Made by a program: the position numbers and the translations under genes. A DNA stretch of 64,000 bases, taken from Gautieria morchelliformis. Its lineage: Eukaryota > Basidiomycota > Agaricomycetes > Gomphales > Gomphaceae. Every line of letters starts with the position of its first letter. The stretch's first letter is position 1. The stretch lies in the NCBI GenBank assembly GCA_015179125.1, contig WHVA01000090.1, forward strand, positions 124,001-188,000. Direction: 5' to 3'. This document shows positions 44,276 to 54,017 of the stretch, piece after piece. The notes under the pieces were generated by a model. That model saw only the letters and a program-made list of their open reading frames with translations, was not told the origin of the DNA and ran no database searches.

Positions 44276-47200
44276 ATGCCACCTGGCAAACGACGCCCTG
44301 GTCGTCCGCTTAAGAGGTTCCATAAACGTGGACGGCAAGCTCAGAATGACACCCTTCGCATATTCGATACTTCTAGTAGCCCCACTGCGGAGAGTCCCCA
44401 AACGGCTCCCATTGCCTCTCCAAACGACTCTGAAATTATCATCACTCCAAGACGGCGTGCGTATCTTGATATGATCTACGAAACTCACAGTGTCCCTCCC
44501 CCTGTTCTCAATACAAGCCGATCCACTAAACCTCTTCTCTTGGACTCCATCAAACACCTGGGGCCAGTATGGAAGGATATGGGTCATGTACTTACCACAA
44601 AGCTGCCGGATTGGTTTGACGCTCAGGTAAGTCATCTTCCTGAGAGTTTATACATGCGCACACTAATGAAACGATGTTGTCATCATAGTTCAATGACTAT
44701 AATCCCTACAGGACAATCACTTCTGTGTCTGTTGACAAGTCCTGGTTTGGACATCCCAACGACACGCCCGTTGATGTCAGGGCACAGCCCTTCATCCTGT
44801 TCTGGAATGAAACATCGGGACTTTCACTCCAGGGATGTGAGGCAGCAATATTACAAAGGAGAGTAGTTACACGGTTTGAATACAAGTGCCGAGGGGCCTG
44901 TGCCTTGGCATCGGACACGTCTGACTCTGCGACCAAGTCCGACCAAGAAGATAAAGGTTCTAACCATCTCACGCAACGTAAAATGCGTTGGAAACAATGC
45001 CCAGGTCAAGTTACACTTGTGGTACTGTCTCGGTTTTATTTAACTATTGTAGCGCTAATGATCCAGTCATACAGCTTGAGGCTTATGCTGATGACTTGAC
45101 TCGTGTCACTGTCTGGCAATCAGGTACTCACGAAGATGCAAATCCAACAGAGTTACTTTGGTCTCGGCGTTTGCGTAACCTGGTATCTGAGCGGCTGAGG
45201 CTGGTAGGTGTCAAGGCTACAATGGTTATGCGTGGTATGTACCTTACCTACTGCAAATACCTTCAGGAGAAACCCACATAAAATTGTGTTACAGAGCTAG
45301 TTAACCAGTATCGGACCCCGTTGCTCACTTCCAGACCAACGAATGCAGCAACTGACATAGGTGACAACTTCCCAACATTCCGCAGGCCAACTGCCAAACA
45401 GATCAGGCAGTTGTTACCTGCCGTCGTTCGCCGAGCACATCTCGACCAGGATCCGTTCACTGCTGTCACAATCCTGAAGAATCGCAATCCGCACAAGATC
45501 TACAAGTGCGTCCCTACGCATATATCCATCACAAACCGTTATTCCTGACATATTTTTGTTAGCAACTAGGGGCTATGGCAGGGAAGGTTCGGTAGAGTTC
45601 TTAGAAAGCTAGAATCAAATATACTCTCTCAGTGAATTTATTGTCACTGATGTATTAATACAATACCTAGAATCAAATATACTACATGATTTTCAGTCAA
45701 CATGCTATGTAAATATGAAGAATACTACTCGCCTCTCTCAGTGAATTTATTGTCACTGAGAGAGGAGTGTAATCCTGTCTCAGAAGGCATATACTTGCAC
45801 CCGGCCCTTTAGCGCCCAAGGGCTCGCGCGTCGAAGTCATTTCAAACTCCGCTGGGTGCAGCCGCCTGTGAAAGTAGAAATAACAGAATGAAATGGAGAG
45901 ATAGAGAGTGACTGGAAAATTTCGAAAATAAGCAGAGAAATGGATGCATGGTACAAGAACAGTATGAGAAAATATTGAAACACCACACAATAAATTGAAT
46001 ATATTATGCTTGATTTTGGTGCAGGAGCATAAATGCACCCAACACGCCCCCTCAAGCTTAATATATTCCGATTTTCTCGTTGAGGATTCTCACTCTAGGA
46101 CTAGGAAGTCCTTTAGTGAGAAGATCGGCTAGCATGTGTTCCGTTGGCAGGTACACAAGCTTAATTTCTTCATCTTCGACTATATCTCTGATGAAATATA
46201 ATCTAATGTCGAAATGCTTGGTCCTCGTGTGTTGTTGAGTGCCATAGACGATGGCAATGGCTGATTGATTGTCTGAATAAAGTTTGATGGGACAATTCAG
46301 CGGTTGGAATACTTCAGAAATAAAGTGGCGCATCCATAAGGCTTCTTTACTCGCATGAGTCAGGGCAACGAATTCGGCTTCAGTTGATGATAGGGCTACA
46401 ATGGATTGTTTTTGACAACTCCATGATACTGTCCCTCCATCAATCTGAAAAATATAAGCCGAGTATGAGTGCCTGTGCTCTTGAGAAGCCCAATCCGCAT
46501 CTGAATACCCAATGAGGCCGTCTCGATTCTTCCCAAGTGTCAATTTGTAGTCCATCGTGCCTTTTAGATATTTAAAGACACGTTTGACTGCATGCCAATG
46601 TGTTGGACCTGGGTTTTCGAGGAATTGAGAAAGTAATGACACTGCGAACGCAATGTCCGGTCGAGTGGCTACTGCTGCCCACATCAATGATCCTATCGCT
46701 TGTCTGTATGGAATTCTTGACATCTTCTGTTTGTCTTCATCTGTAGAAGGGCATTGGTCTCTGGATAATTTAACGGCTGGGTCGAGAGGCGTTGAAAATG
46801 TTTTGGCATCATCCAGATTGAATTTTTTGATGATTTTTTGGATGTATGCAGCTTGTGATATTGCAATCGATTTGTTATTCCAATCTCTTTCGATTTTGAG
46901 GTTCAAAAGCCAGTGAATCTCGCCTAGGTCTTTCATACTAAAAACCTGGGCAAGGTCATGCTTTACCTCATCGAGGATTGGTTGACTCTCAGCTGTGATA
47001 GTGAGGTCGTCTACCGCCGTTGCAATAATCGCATGCCCTCTCGGTCCACGTCTGCAAAATACAGCTCCATCCGAAGCTGATTTAGTGAATCCTAACTTGA
47101 GAAATTCACCACTCAGACGTTTGTACCATTCCCTTCCAGACTGTTTGAGGCCGTAAAGTGCTTTCTTCAGCAGGAGGACATCATCTTTGTCTCCGGTCTC

Positions 47201-50200
47201 ATATCCATATGGCTGTCTCATGTAAATAGGTTCTGGCAGTGTAGCATTCAAATACGCACTGTCCACATCCATTTGGTGAATAGGCCAGTTGTTCCTGGCA
47301 GCAATGGCACATATAATCCGTAAGGAAGTCATCCGAGCAACAGGTGCATAGGTTTCATTGTAGTCGACTCCAAAGCTTTGTGTAAAGCCTTGGGCGACCA
47401 TCCTCGATCTAGGTGTAATGGGTTCACCTTCTGGATTGCGTTTCCAGAGGAATACCCATCTATTTCCGACAATATTTGCCCCAGGAGGTGGTTTAACCAC
47501 TTCCCATACACCTTTGTCGAGTAGCACCTTATACTCTTTATCCATCGATGCTTTCCACATAGGATCATTTAAGGCTTCATCTGCATTGCTAGGCTCGGTC
47601 TGATTCAAATCCGGCAGCACATTATCTTTGTTTTGATCAGAGGTCGAAAATGTACTGATGGCAAGGTTATAATCACTGATGCCGTCAGTGACAGAGGATA
47701 AATCTTGTTCGAATAATTTGTCTTGATGGTCCTCAATGTCCTCGTAAGCTAGTGTAGTGATATCTGCACCAGCATGTCTCTTGGTTTGAGATCTTGTTAC
47801 GGGACCACTTGGGGCCGGCTGCACCTGCTGCTGACGGATCCTCTCGCTTCTCCTTGTTGGAGCAGCTTCTTTAGGTCTGACATCAACAGTCTGACTGGGT
47901 TGCAGTTCTTTCAGACGTTCCTCTGGTTCATCATCATCAATTTCCTCGATCTTTGCCTCCTCGCTGACTAAGCGACTATGCATAGGTGCTGGCGCCGAGA
48001 TGGCCTGTATCATTTTTCTGGACGTAGGTAGCTGTGACTCTTCAATAGAAATGATTGGAGCTTTGCCCCCCTTCATCTCTGAGTCAAATATAACATTCCG
48101 CTCGACAGAAACCTTCTGAGAGTCAGGCCAGTAGATGCAGTGACCATGGCTCTGTCCAGAGATTCCTATCCATCGAGCTCTTTTGGCACGGGCTGCTAGT
48201 TTGTTTCCCTCTTTGACTTTGACGTAGACTTCAATTCCCCACACGTGTATGTCCTTCAGGTTCGGTTTCTCGTGATGGATCATTTCAAAAGGGGTTTTGT
48301 CTGGCAAAGCTCTTGTGTGTGTCCGATTCCTAAGATAGTTGGCGTGCAAAATTGCATGCCCCCATAGAGTCTTAGGAAGACTTGATTCCAATAGCATGGC
48401 ACGAGCTCTTTCAACTAGAGTTCGGTTTAAACGTTCAGCAACACCATTCGACTCTGGGGTGTCGTGTACGGTTAACCGATGCTTCGTGCCTTGCTTGGCT
48501 AAATGCTGTTCAAATTCCGAGCTTGTGTATTCGCCCCCTCTGTCGGAAACAAGTGCTTTGATGTGCACATTCCTCTGTCGAAGCATCAAGGCCTCGTAGA
48601 GTTTGTATTTTGAAAATGCTTCCGATTTGTTTGCCATCAAATAGATAACCGATTCCCTTGAGTAGTCGTCGATGAAAGACACATAATAGAATTTCTTGTC
48701 AATTGTAGAGTGTCTCGCTGGTCCCCAGACATCAGAATAAATTCTGTCACCGAATTTTAATGATCGGCTTCTGGGTTCCTGAGGAAGTGATTTACGTGCA
48801 ATCTTCGCCTGAATGCACGCATCACAAACAACCTTGTCACCTTTTGAGCTCAATTCAATGCCTAATATCATGCCACGGTTGAGCAAATGCTGTAGGGACT
48901 TTTGTGAAATGTGCCCCATTTTCTGATGTATCTCCATGGCTGATGCGCATACATGCGCTTCGGCACTTGTGTGTTGTAAATCAAATCGATATAAGCCATT
49001 CAGCTTCGGTGCTTGCATCAATATCCTGCCTTTACGATTGGATATTGTGCATTTCTGATCAGCTATTTGTGTGTTATAGCCTGCATCATCGCACCGGCCG
49101 ATCGAGATGAGGGTAACAGCCATTTTTGGCGCGTAGAACGTATCCTTCAATGTAATGTTCACAGTCTTATCTCCAACCTTGTTAGATAGCACGAGTGAGC
49201 CTGAACCGAAGGCATCAAAAGTGCCTTTGTTGGCTGCACGAATTGTGCGCGGCTGTGAGAATGGACTGTAATCCCTCAATAAATTCTTGTGAGGGGTCAT
49301 ATGTGCGGTCGTTCCAGTGTCGAGAATAACAACAGTGTCCAGAGATAAACTACTCAAATTAGAGCAGTCGAAGTTGGCGAAAGCGGCTGGACTGCCACTC
49401 TCATCCTCCTCAGAGGACACTTCTTCGGCAACATTCGCCTTGGCTTTGCCCTTCTTCTTTTTGGCTTTCGCTTTCTTCTTCTGACGTGGCCCCTGGCCTT
49501 CTTTACCACCTCCTTTAGCCCAGCAACTCTCTATAGCATGTCCAGGCTTGTGGCAATTAGTGCATGTAGACACCTTCGGGTCTTTCTGGCCCTTCTGCCC
49601 TTTCGTAGATGAACCAATAAATGCCTGCTCTTCTTGTGAAATATTGAGAGTCTTTCTCCTGTCATATTGAGCCTTTAGTACTCTGATAATATCATCAGGC
49701 ACTAAGGGCATTCCACATTCTTCGAGCGACGTGGTAAGGGCATTCATAACTGCCTCATAGGAGGGTGGAAGTGATGCAAGGATGATGTCGGTGAACTCTC
49801 CTTCAGAAATTCTGGCTCCCATCTCATTGAGACGAGCATAGAGGTCTTGGGCCTTGTCCAAGTGATCTCTCAAGTCTCCATCCTCAGGACACCTCATACT
49901 GCGAAGCTGTCTCTGTAGGTTGGTGAGGACCATCTTGGGCTTTTTGGTCATCTCATTGACCAATGCATCCCAGACTTCTTTTGCTGTATGTCTCTTCTGT
50001 AGCATCAGAGCTAGTGACTCTGACACTGAGACGATTATTTGGGTTTTTGCCTGTCCTTCTCTGGCAAGATACTTCTCCAGCTTCTCCTCAGCCTTCTCAA
50101 TCTGAGTTTCCTCAGCTTCTGTGAGAATATGGCCTGGGGGCATGACTGGAGGATCAGGAGGTCGAATGGCTCTCCCTTCTATATGCCTGAGTAGATTTTT

Positions 50201-52391
50201 GGACTCAAAATAACTTGTGAGAGTAGCTCGCCACAGAGGCCAATTACTTCCATCTGTTGCAAGCTTCTCCACACCCAAAAGCTTCTGCGAAGTGTCTGCG
50301 GGGCCCATAACCCTTGTTAGCAACTAGGGGCTATGGCAGGGAAGGTTCGGTAGAGTTCTTAGAAAGCTAGAATCAAATATACTCTCTCAGTGAATTTATT
50401 GTCACTGATGTATTAATACAATACCTAGAATCAAATATACTACATGATTTTCAGTCAACATGCTATGTAAATATGAAGAATACTACTCGCCTCTCTCAGT
50501 GAATTTATTGTCACTGAGAGAGGAGTGTAATCCTGTCTCAGAAGGCATATACTTGCACCCGGCCCTTTAGCGCCCAAGGGCTCGCGCGTCGAAGTCATTT
50601 CAAACTCCGCTGGGTGCAGCCGCCTGTGAAAGTAGAAATAACAGAATGAAATGGAGAGATAGAGAGTGACTGGAAAATTTCGAAAATAAGCAGAGAAATG
50701 GATGCATGGTACAAGAACAGTATGAGAAAATATTGAAACACCACACAATAAATTGAATATATTATGCTTGATTTTGGTGCAGGAGCATAAATGCACCCAA
50801 CAATTTTTACCAAATTTGTAGCTTTATCCCCCATAATTCAAGAAAACCTGATAGTCAGTCCCGATTCACATGCGCTATGGCAGATGGTTTCACTCTGGAG
50901 AATTTAATTCTCCACGGCACACGTGATGTGTTGGCCGCAGATACCAGCTGGCGCAATAAAAATGAGAACCGTGCTGCCGTTACATTCCTGATTGCGGTCA
51001 ATCAGCATCAACACTTTGTGCCAGGTCAGTCATTGTGAGTTGCTGTGGTGTATTGGATGACCAAATCAGAGACATTCTCTCACCGGCAAAGGCAGCTGCA
51101 CATGACTATCTGTGCACAGTCATTGATACTGTTGCAGAGATTCTCTTGCAACCATCAAGAACATCGTTCAACAGACTAGTCGACCAATGGAATGAACGTC
51201 TAGCCAAGCGCACACAATCCACACTTGATGCTGGCCTGACTTTTGACTTTTTTAGAGAACATTCCCAATACCTAGACAATGTGGATGCATACATCATTGG
51301 ATCCTCTTGTGCTAGCAGACTCGCGTGTGTGTTACGAGAAACGCATGGTATTCAGGGCCACCTGGAACAGACAAACCTGGTGTTTGGCCCTGGTTGCACA
51401 ATTCTGGCTTACTATCTGCTAGGTAATCGACTGGGGCTCGGAGCTGAAGAAACGTACGTGCTGGCAGACCAGGGCCACCTGTATCGACCCTCCTCGGATC
51501 ATGAATTGGTATGGGAAGCTATGCGAGGGCGCGTTTTGCTGAGTGTCAAAGGACACGATGATTTTGAACGGACGCACAGGATTATGGACGCGACGATCAA
51601 GCTACCGGGCGTTGAGGTGTCCTTTGCTTCTGATCCTAAGGTCATCACTTTATTTTCTGCTTTATTTGACACTTATCACATAAGAGCAGGCTCATATTGA
51701 AGAAACCCCTTCACATGATGTGGATAAACGTGATGCGGACGCTGGCCACTCTAAAGAACTTGTCCCACAAGAAGCTGTAACCGTAATTCCCGAAGCCAGT
51801 CAACTGGAAAGTCCTGATGTACTACAAGGTCACGAAGGCGAAGCTATGGCGAGTGAAATGGAGGTGCAGCACTCACTCCCCCAACCGCAATTCCACCTTC
51901 CACGTGGTGATCAACAGCCGTTCGTGCCATTGCCATATTCTGCTGGATCCCAGGCTCATCCTTCTTCGGACACCATGTCGCTGTCTGTGGTGCAACAATC
52001 ATCCCCTAGGGTGTACATGACCCTCGATTCTGCAGACGTTTCCAATGCCCGAGAATCCGAAAGTGTAGAAAGGGCTCGAGTGGAACACGCAGCGACCAAC
52101 AAAACACAAGAGACTAGGTTATCTTTAGCTATAGATGCAGCTCCGGAGGTTGGGTCTGCTCTAGCTACAGATCAACTACCCTTGATTCGACTTGTGAAGA
52201 CCGCCGAGGGATGGAAAGCATCTGCCGGTGCTCTTCCACATGGTAAACTGCGAGCACAGGATACCTCTGGTGACGGCTTGGCAACAAATCACACGGGCAC
52301 TCAGAAGACCTCCAACCCTAAGCGAAAGCAAAGCCCTGAAGGAGTCCTGGCACCGGCAGATGTAGGGCGGCGTCTGCGGCCCCGAAAATAG
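44276..52391 (+). CDS. MULE transposase-related gene, copia C in an intron, catalytic half missing
   Basis: Start ATG at 44276 (MPPGKRRPGRPLKRFHKRG: AT-hook-like basic opening). After an intron (44627-44688) comes a zinc-binding, FLYWCH-like region: WFGHPNDTPVDVRAQPFILF, CRGACAL, WKQCPG, ADDLTRVTVWQSGTHE. Then KQIRQLLPAVVRR, DPFTAVTILKNRNPHKIY; a 5.3-kb intron (45506-50821) holds copia C; then PHNSRKPDSQS and the first catalytic region ADTSWRNKNENRAAVTFL. Where homologues continue with the second D and E of the DDE triad I find none: from 51035 the protein is helical (LDDQIRDILSPAKAAAHDY) and ends in a long disordered tail with a basic end (RRLRPRK), stop at about 52391. Either an internal deletion or a chimeric gene. 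Confidence 0.65.
45557..46044 (-). repeat. 3' LTR of copia C (488 bp)
   Basis: Starts after the polypurine tract with TGTTGGGTGC and ends TTGCTAACA on the minus strand. The double leader cassette lies at 45609-45764 (intron-like part 45682-45732). Confidence 0.93.
46058..50308 (-). CDS. Gag-pol polyprotein of copia C, intact (1416 aa)
   Basis: Start at the ATG inside the primer site (50306-50308), stop TAA 46058-46060. Gag with LATDGSNWPLWRATL and zinc knuckle CTNCHKPGHAIESC (about residue 260); K-rich linker; protease ILDTGTTAHM (about 330); integrase zinc finger H-H-C-C (about 450-500), core D/D/E with SDVWGP, FIDDYSR, SDRGGEYTS, ESNGVAERLNRTL (about 530-640); reverse transcriptase with VFLWKRNPEG, FTQSFGVDYNETYAPVARM, QMDVDSAYLNATLPEPIYM, YGLKQSGREWYK, AVDDLTITAE (about 950-1130; the usual YVDD box reads TAVDD); RNase H with GYSDADWASQEHRHSYSAYI, LSSTEAEFVALTHASKEAL, SDNQSAIAI (about 1270-1370). 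Length is normal for Ty1/copia. No frameshift separates gag from pol, so the Gag to Pol ratio must be set otherwise. Confidence 0.96.
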   Translation of the reverse strand: MGPADTSQKLLGVEKLATDGSNWPLWRATLTSYFESKNLLRHIEGRAIRPPDPPVMPPGHILTEAEETQIEKAEEKLEKYLAREGQAKTQIIVSVSESLALMLQKRHTAKEVWDALVNEMTKKPKMVLTNLQRQLRSMRCPEDGDLRDHLDKAQDLYARLNEMGARISEGEFTDIILASLPPSYEAVMNALTTSLEECGMPLVPDDIIRVLKAQYDRRKTLNISQEEQAFIGSSTKGQKGQKDPKVSTCTNCHKPGHAIESCWAKGGGKEGQGPRQKKKAKAKKKKGKAKANVAEEVSSEEDESGSPAAFANFDCSNLSSLSLDTVVILDTGTTAHMTPHKNLLRDYSPFSQPRTIRAANKGTFDAFGSGSLVLSNKVGDKTVNITLKDTFYAPKMAVTLISIGRCDDAGYNTQIADQKCTISNRKGRILMQAPKLNGLYRFDLQHTSAEAHVCASAMEIHQKMGHISQKSLQHLLNRGMILGIELSSKGDKVVCDACIQAKIARKSLPQEPRSRSLKFGDRIYSDVWGPARHSTIDKKFYYVSFIDDYSRESVIYLMANKSEAFSKYKLYEALMLRQRNVHIKALVSDRGGEYTSSEFEQHLAKQGTKHRLTVHDTPESNGVAERLNRTLVERARAMLLESSLPKTLWGHAILHANYLRNRTHTRALPDKTPFEMIHHEKPNLKDIHVWGIEVYVKVKEGNKLAARAKRARWIGISGQSHGHCIYWPDSQKVSVERNVIFDSEMKGGKAPIISIEESQLPTSRKMIQAISAPAPMHSRLVSEEAKIEEIDDDEPEERLKELQPSQTVDVRPKEAAPTRRSERIRQQQVQPAPSGPVTRSQTKRHAGADITTLAYEDIEDHQDKLFEQDLSSVTDGISDYNLAISTFSTSDQNKDNVLPDLNQTEPSNADEALNDPMWKASMDKEYKVLLDKGVWEVVKPPPGANIVGNRWVFLWKRNPEGEPITPRSRMVAQGFTQSFGVDYNETYAPVARMTSLRIICAIAARNNWPIHQMDVDSAYLNATLPEPIYMRQPYGYETGDKDDVLLLKKALYGLKQSGREWYKRLSGEFLKLGFTKSASDGAVFCRRGPRGHAIIATAVDDLTITAESQPILDEVKHDLAQVFSMKDLGEIHWLLNLKIERDWNNKSIAISQAAYIQKIIKKFNLDDAKTFSTPLDPAVKLSRDQCPSTDEDKQKMSRIPYRQAIGSLMWAAVATRPDIAFAVSLLSQFLENPGPTHWHAVKRVFKYLKGTMDYKLTLGKNRDGLIGYSDADWASQEHRHSYSAYIFQIDGGTVSWSCQKQSIVALSSTEAEFVALTHASKEALWMRHFISEVFQPLNCPIKLYSDNQSAIAIVYGTQQHTRTKHFDIRLYFIRDIVEDEEIKLVYLPTEHMLADLLTKGLPSPRVRILNEKIGIY
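50295..50314 (-). promoter_or_regulatory. Primer-binding site of copia C
   Basis: Minus-strand AGGGTTATGGGCCCCGCAG follows the 5' LTR. It is complementary to the anticodon arm of initiator tRNA-Met and overlaps the gag ATG. Confidence 0.7.
50315..50802 (-). repeat. 5' LTR of copia C (488 bp)
   Basis: Appears identical to the 3' LTR. The leader cassette runs 50522 down to 50367: hairpin 50522-50491, GC-AG intron-like 50490-50440, exon 2 50439-50425, linker 50424-50409, second hairpin 50408-50382, exon 2 50381-50367. Confidence 0.93.
50367..50522 (-). promoter_or_regulatory. Leader cassette in 5' LTR of copia C: unspliced plus spliced copy
   Basis: Base for base as in copia A. Because this element is intact and recent, the arrangement is compatible with mobility. 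Confidence 0.72.
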
Positions 52392-53172
52392 TTCATCAAG
52401 TAAATCAATGTAAAATTATTAGAAATATGCAAACTGTACTGGGCACAGTGGCTCTCATTAATGTGCACTAGATCTACCCTAATAACACTCAGGGATGGAT
52501 TCCGTTCAAGGCTGCAAGAAGCAGAACATACGGTGGTATTAAGACTGTACAAACACAAAGATCTACTTATAACTGAATGAACTTTAAAGATATTATGACA
52601 AGGATAATTTTGTCGGAATGTGCTAATGGAGAGCTTTCGATTGAGACCCAGTTCGTGTTTTTTTGGTGGTGTTGGGGAGTAGCGGCTTAATGTTGAGACG
52701 GCTTAGTTATATTCGAGGACAGGCGGCTGTTCGGCGGAGACAGAATTGCATTCCCACGAGACATTATTATGCCTTGCATACATAATTACAGGCCGGTGGT
52801 TTCGGAAGTACACAAAAGTGATTTGATCACTCGTCATTCAAATTTTAGACCTGAGGACGGTCGTGCACCGTACACATAGCATTATGTAAAATCAACTAGT
52901 GTCGCAAAGCGCTGGCCAACTCATGGACATTGGGCCGCAAAGCTGTTGGCTGTTGAAGAACCTATGTGACAGGATCTCAGCCTCAGCATCGGCACACTTT
53001 TAACATATCCTTTTTCTGAATAACCTCATGCAGTGACATGGTGATGCTATGATGAGTGTTCCAACCCGTTGCACGTCTTTTTCGTTCTCAGCAGCGCAAC
53101 TGTGTTTCATTTGTCAGGATCGATACTTAGATAAGGCTCTTAATATTCAAATGAGGGACTTTTTCACCCTGC

Positions 53173-53328
53173 GGCCATGCTCCAGCAAGCCGGGGCCAAA
53201 GCCAAGCCGAGCCGGAGCTGGGCCTGAGCCGTAAAAAAAAGCCCGGCCTGGGTTTTGTGAAGCCCGAGCCGTCTCAGGCCGAGCCGTGACCGGGGCTTTT
53301 GAGCCCAAGCCGGGCCGGGAAAACACTA
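53173..53328. repeat. GC-rich hAT-like end, decayed copy
   Basis: GCCGAGCCGG-type words ending in GGGAAAACACTA, the inverted form of the TAGTGTT..CCGGGC terminus seen at 13962. The left end is missing. Confidence 0.5.
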
Positions 53329-53739
53329 GCTGATATGTTGTTCAGTAGCTAGATACATGAGCAGATGTGTCACGCCACTCACGGCAGTTCTTGAACTGAT
53401 TGTTCCCATGAGGGTTCCGATTGTGAGTCCCAGAACTAGGGCCAATTTCGTTCTGTTCCAAGTCCGGCCACCCATCTTGACCTTCCAAGTCATTGTCGCC
53501 ATCCATGAGAATAGCGACAAGCAAAAAGACGCGGCGGTGAACGACTGGTTATTAGTAACTACATGTACATATTTGAGTTTGGGTTTGAATTTAGTCATAA
53601 TGCTATTTGTCATTTTCGATTTGCGATTAGCGATTCGCAATTTGCGTTTCGTAAAATGAAAACAGACCTTGTCCTTCCTGGACACCGTACACGTGGCGCC
53701 ATGCGGACAATTCATCTCATTGAGGATCACCAATTACGC

Positions 53740-53885
53740 CACATATGACGGCACCGATCAGGCACACGCCACGGGCCTCCGCCAAGAGTCGATTACGCCA
53801 CACGATCACGATCACGCCACACGAACAAGATCACGCCAAGGTCATCGATTACGCGATTGGATCACGATCACGCTACGATCATCAA
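53740..53885. repeat. Degenerate GATCACGCCA repeats
   Basis: Words GATCACGCCA, GATTACGCCA, GATCACGATCACG recur at irregular 10-30 bp spacing, mostly in one orientation. It could be a decayed satellite or part of an unknown element. Confidence 0.45.
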
Positions 53886-54017
53886 TGGCTGCCCTGATCC
53901 GCGTGGTCCTGAGCGCGATCGGTATATATATATCGCCTACTCAAGCTCGGTGACATAAGAAACAAGCATTGAGAGTACAAACTTGGTCAACCATTGTCAG
54001 GATGGTAGGAGAATCAA

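Larger units (their letters stand above)
45557..50802 (-). mobile_element. Copia C: intact young Ty1/copia element
   Basis: 5246 bp, 5-bp duplication ATTTT (45552-45556, 50803-50807). The two 488-bp LTRs look identical, so insertion is very recent. One uninterrupted gag-pol frame, primer site, polypurine tract (CTTGAGGGGGCG on its strand) and both LTRs are present: a candidate autonomous, possibly active element. Same family as copia A. Confidence 0.95.
45506..50821 (+). other. Intron of the MULE gene holding a complete copia element
   Basis: Donor CTACAA|GTGCGT and acceptor TTTGTAG|CTTTATC leave the reading frame open (Y-N-F-I-P-H-N-S). Without copia C and one copy of ATTTT the intron would be 65 bp, normal for this genome. 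Copia C lies antisense to the gene. Confidence 0.65.
43695..52777 (+). mobile_element. Mutator-like element 1, with copia C inside
   Basis: 9-bp duplication ATACATAAT at 43686-43694 and 52778-52786. Inverted ends about 45 bp long share AATAATGTCTCGTGGGAATG at exactly the same offset (9 bases in) from each terminus. 9083 bp in all, 3832 bp without copia C and its duplication. It carries one plus-strand transposase-related gene. 9-bp duplication plus the transposase type identify a MULE. Confidence 0.82.
52787..54017. other. Intergenic: GC-rich repeat and GATCACGCCA-type repeats
   Basis: 53173-53328 is a GC-rich hAT-like end (right terminus GGGCCGGGAAAACACTA). 53740-53880 is built from degenerate GATCACGCCA / CGATTACGCCA words. 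53610-53650 has a GATTTGCG/CGCAAATC type inverted word. No gene is supported; the frames at 53357-53733 on both strands show no domain. Confidence 0.45.

Noticed and set aside
51035..52391. Independent host gene downstream of copia C
   Set aside because: It lies within the MULE 1 inverted ends and 9-bp duplication and follows the transposase exon, so it is treated as the 3' part of the same transposon gene.
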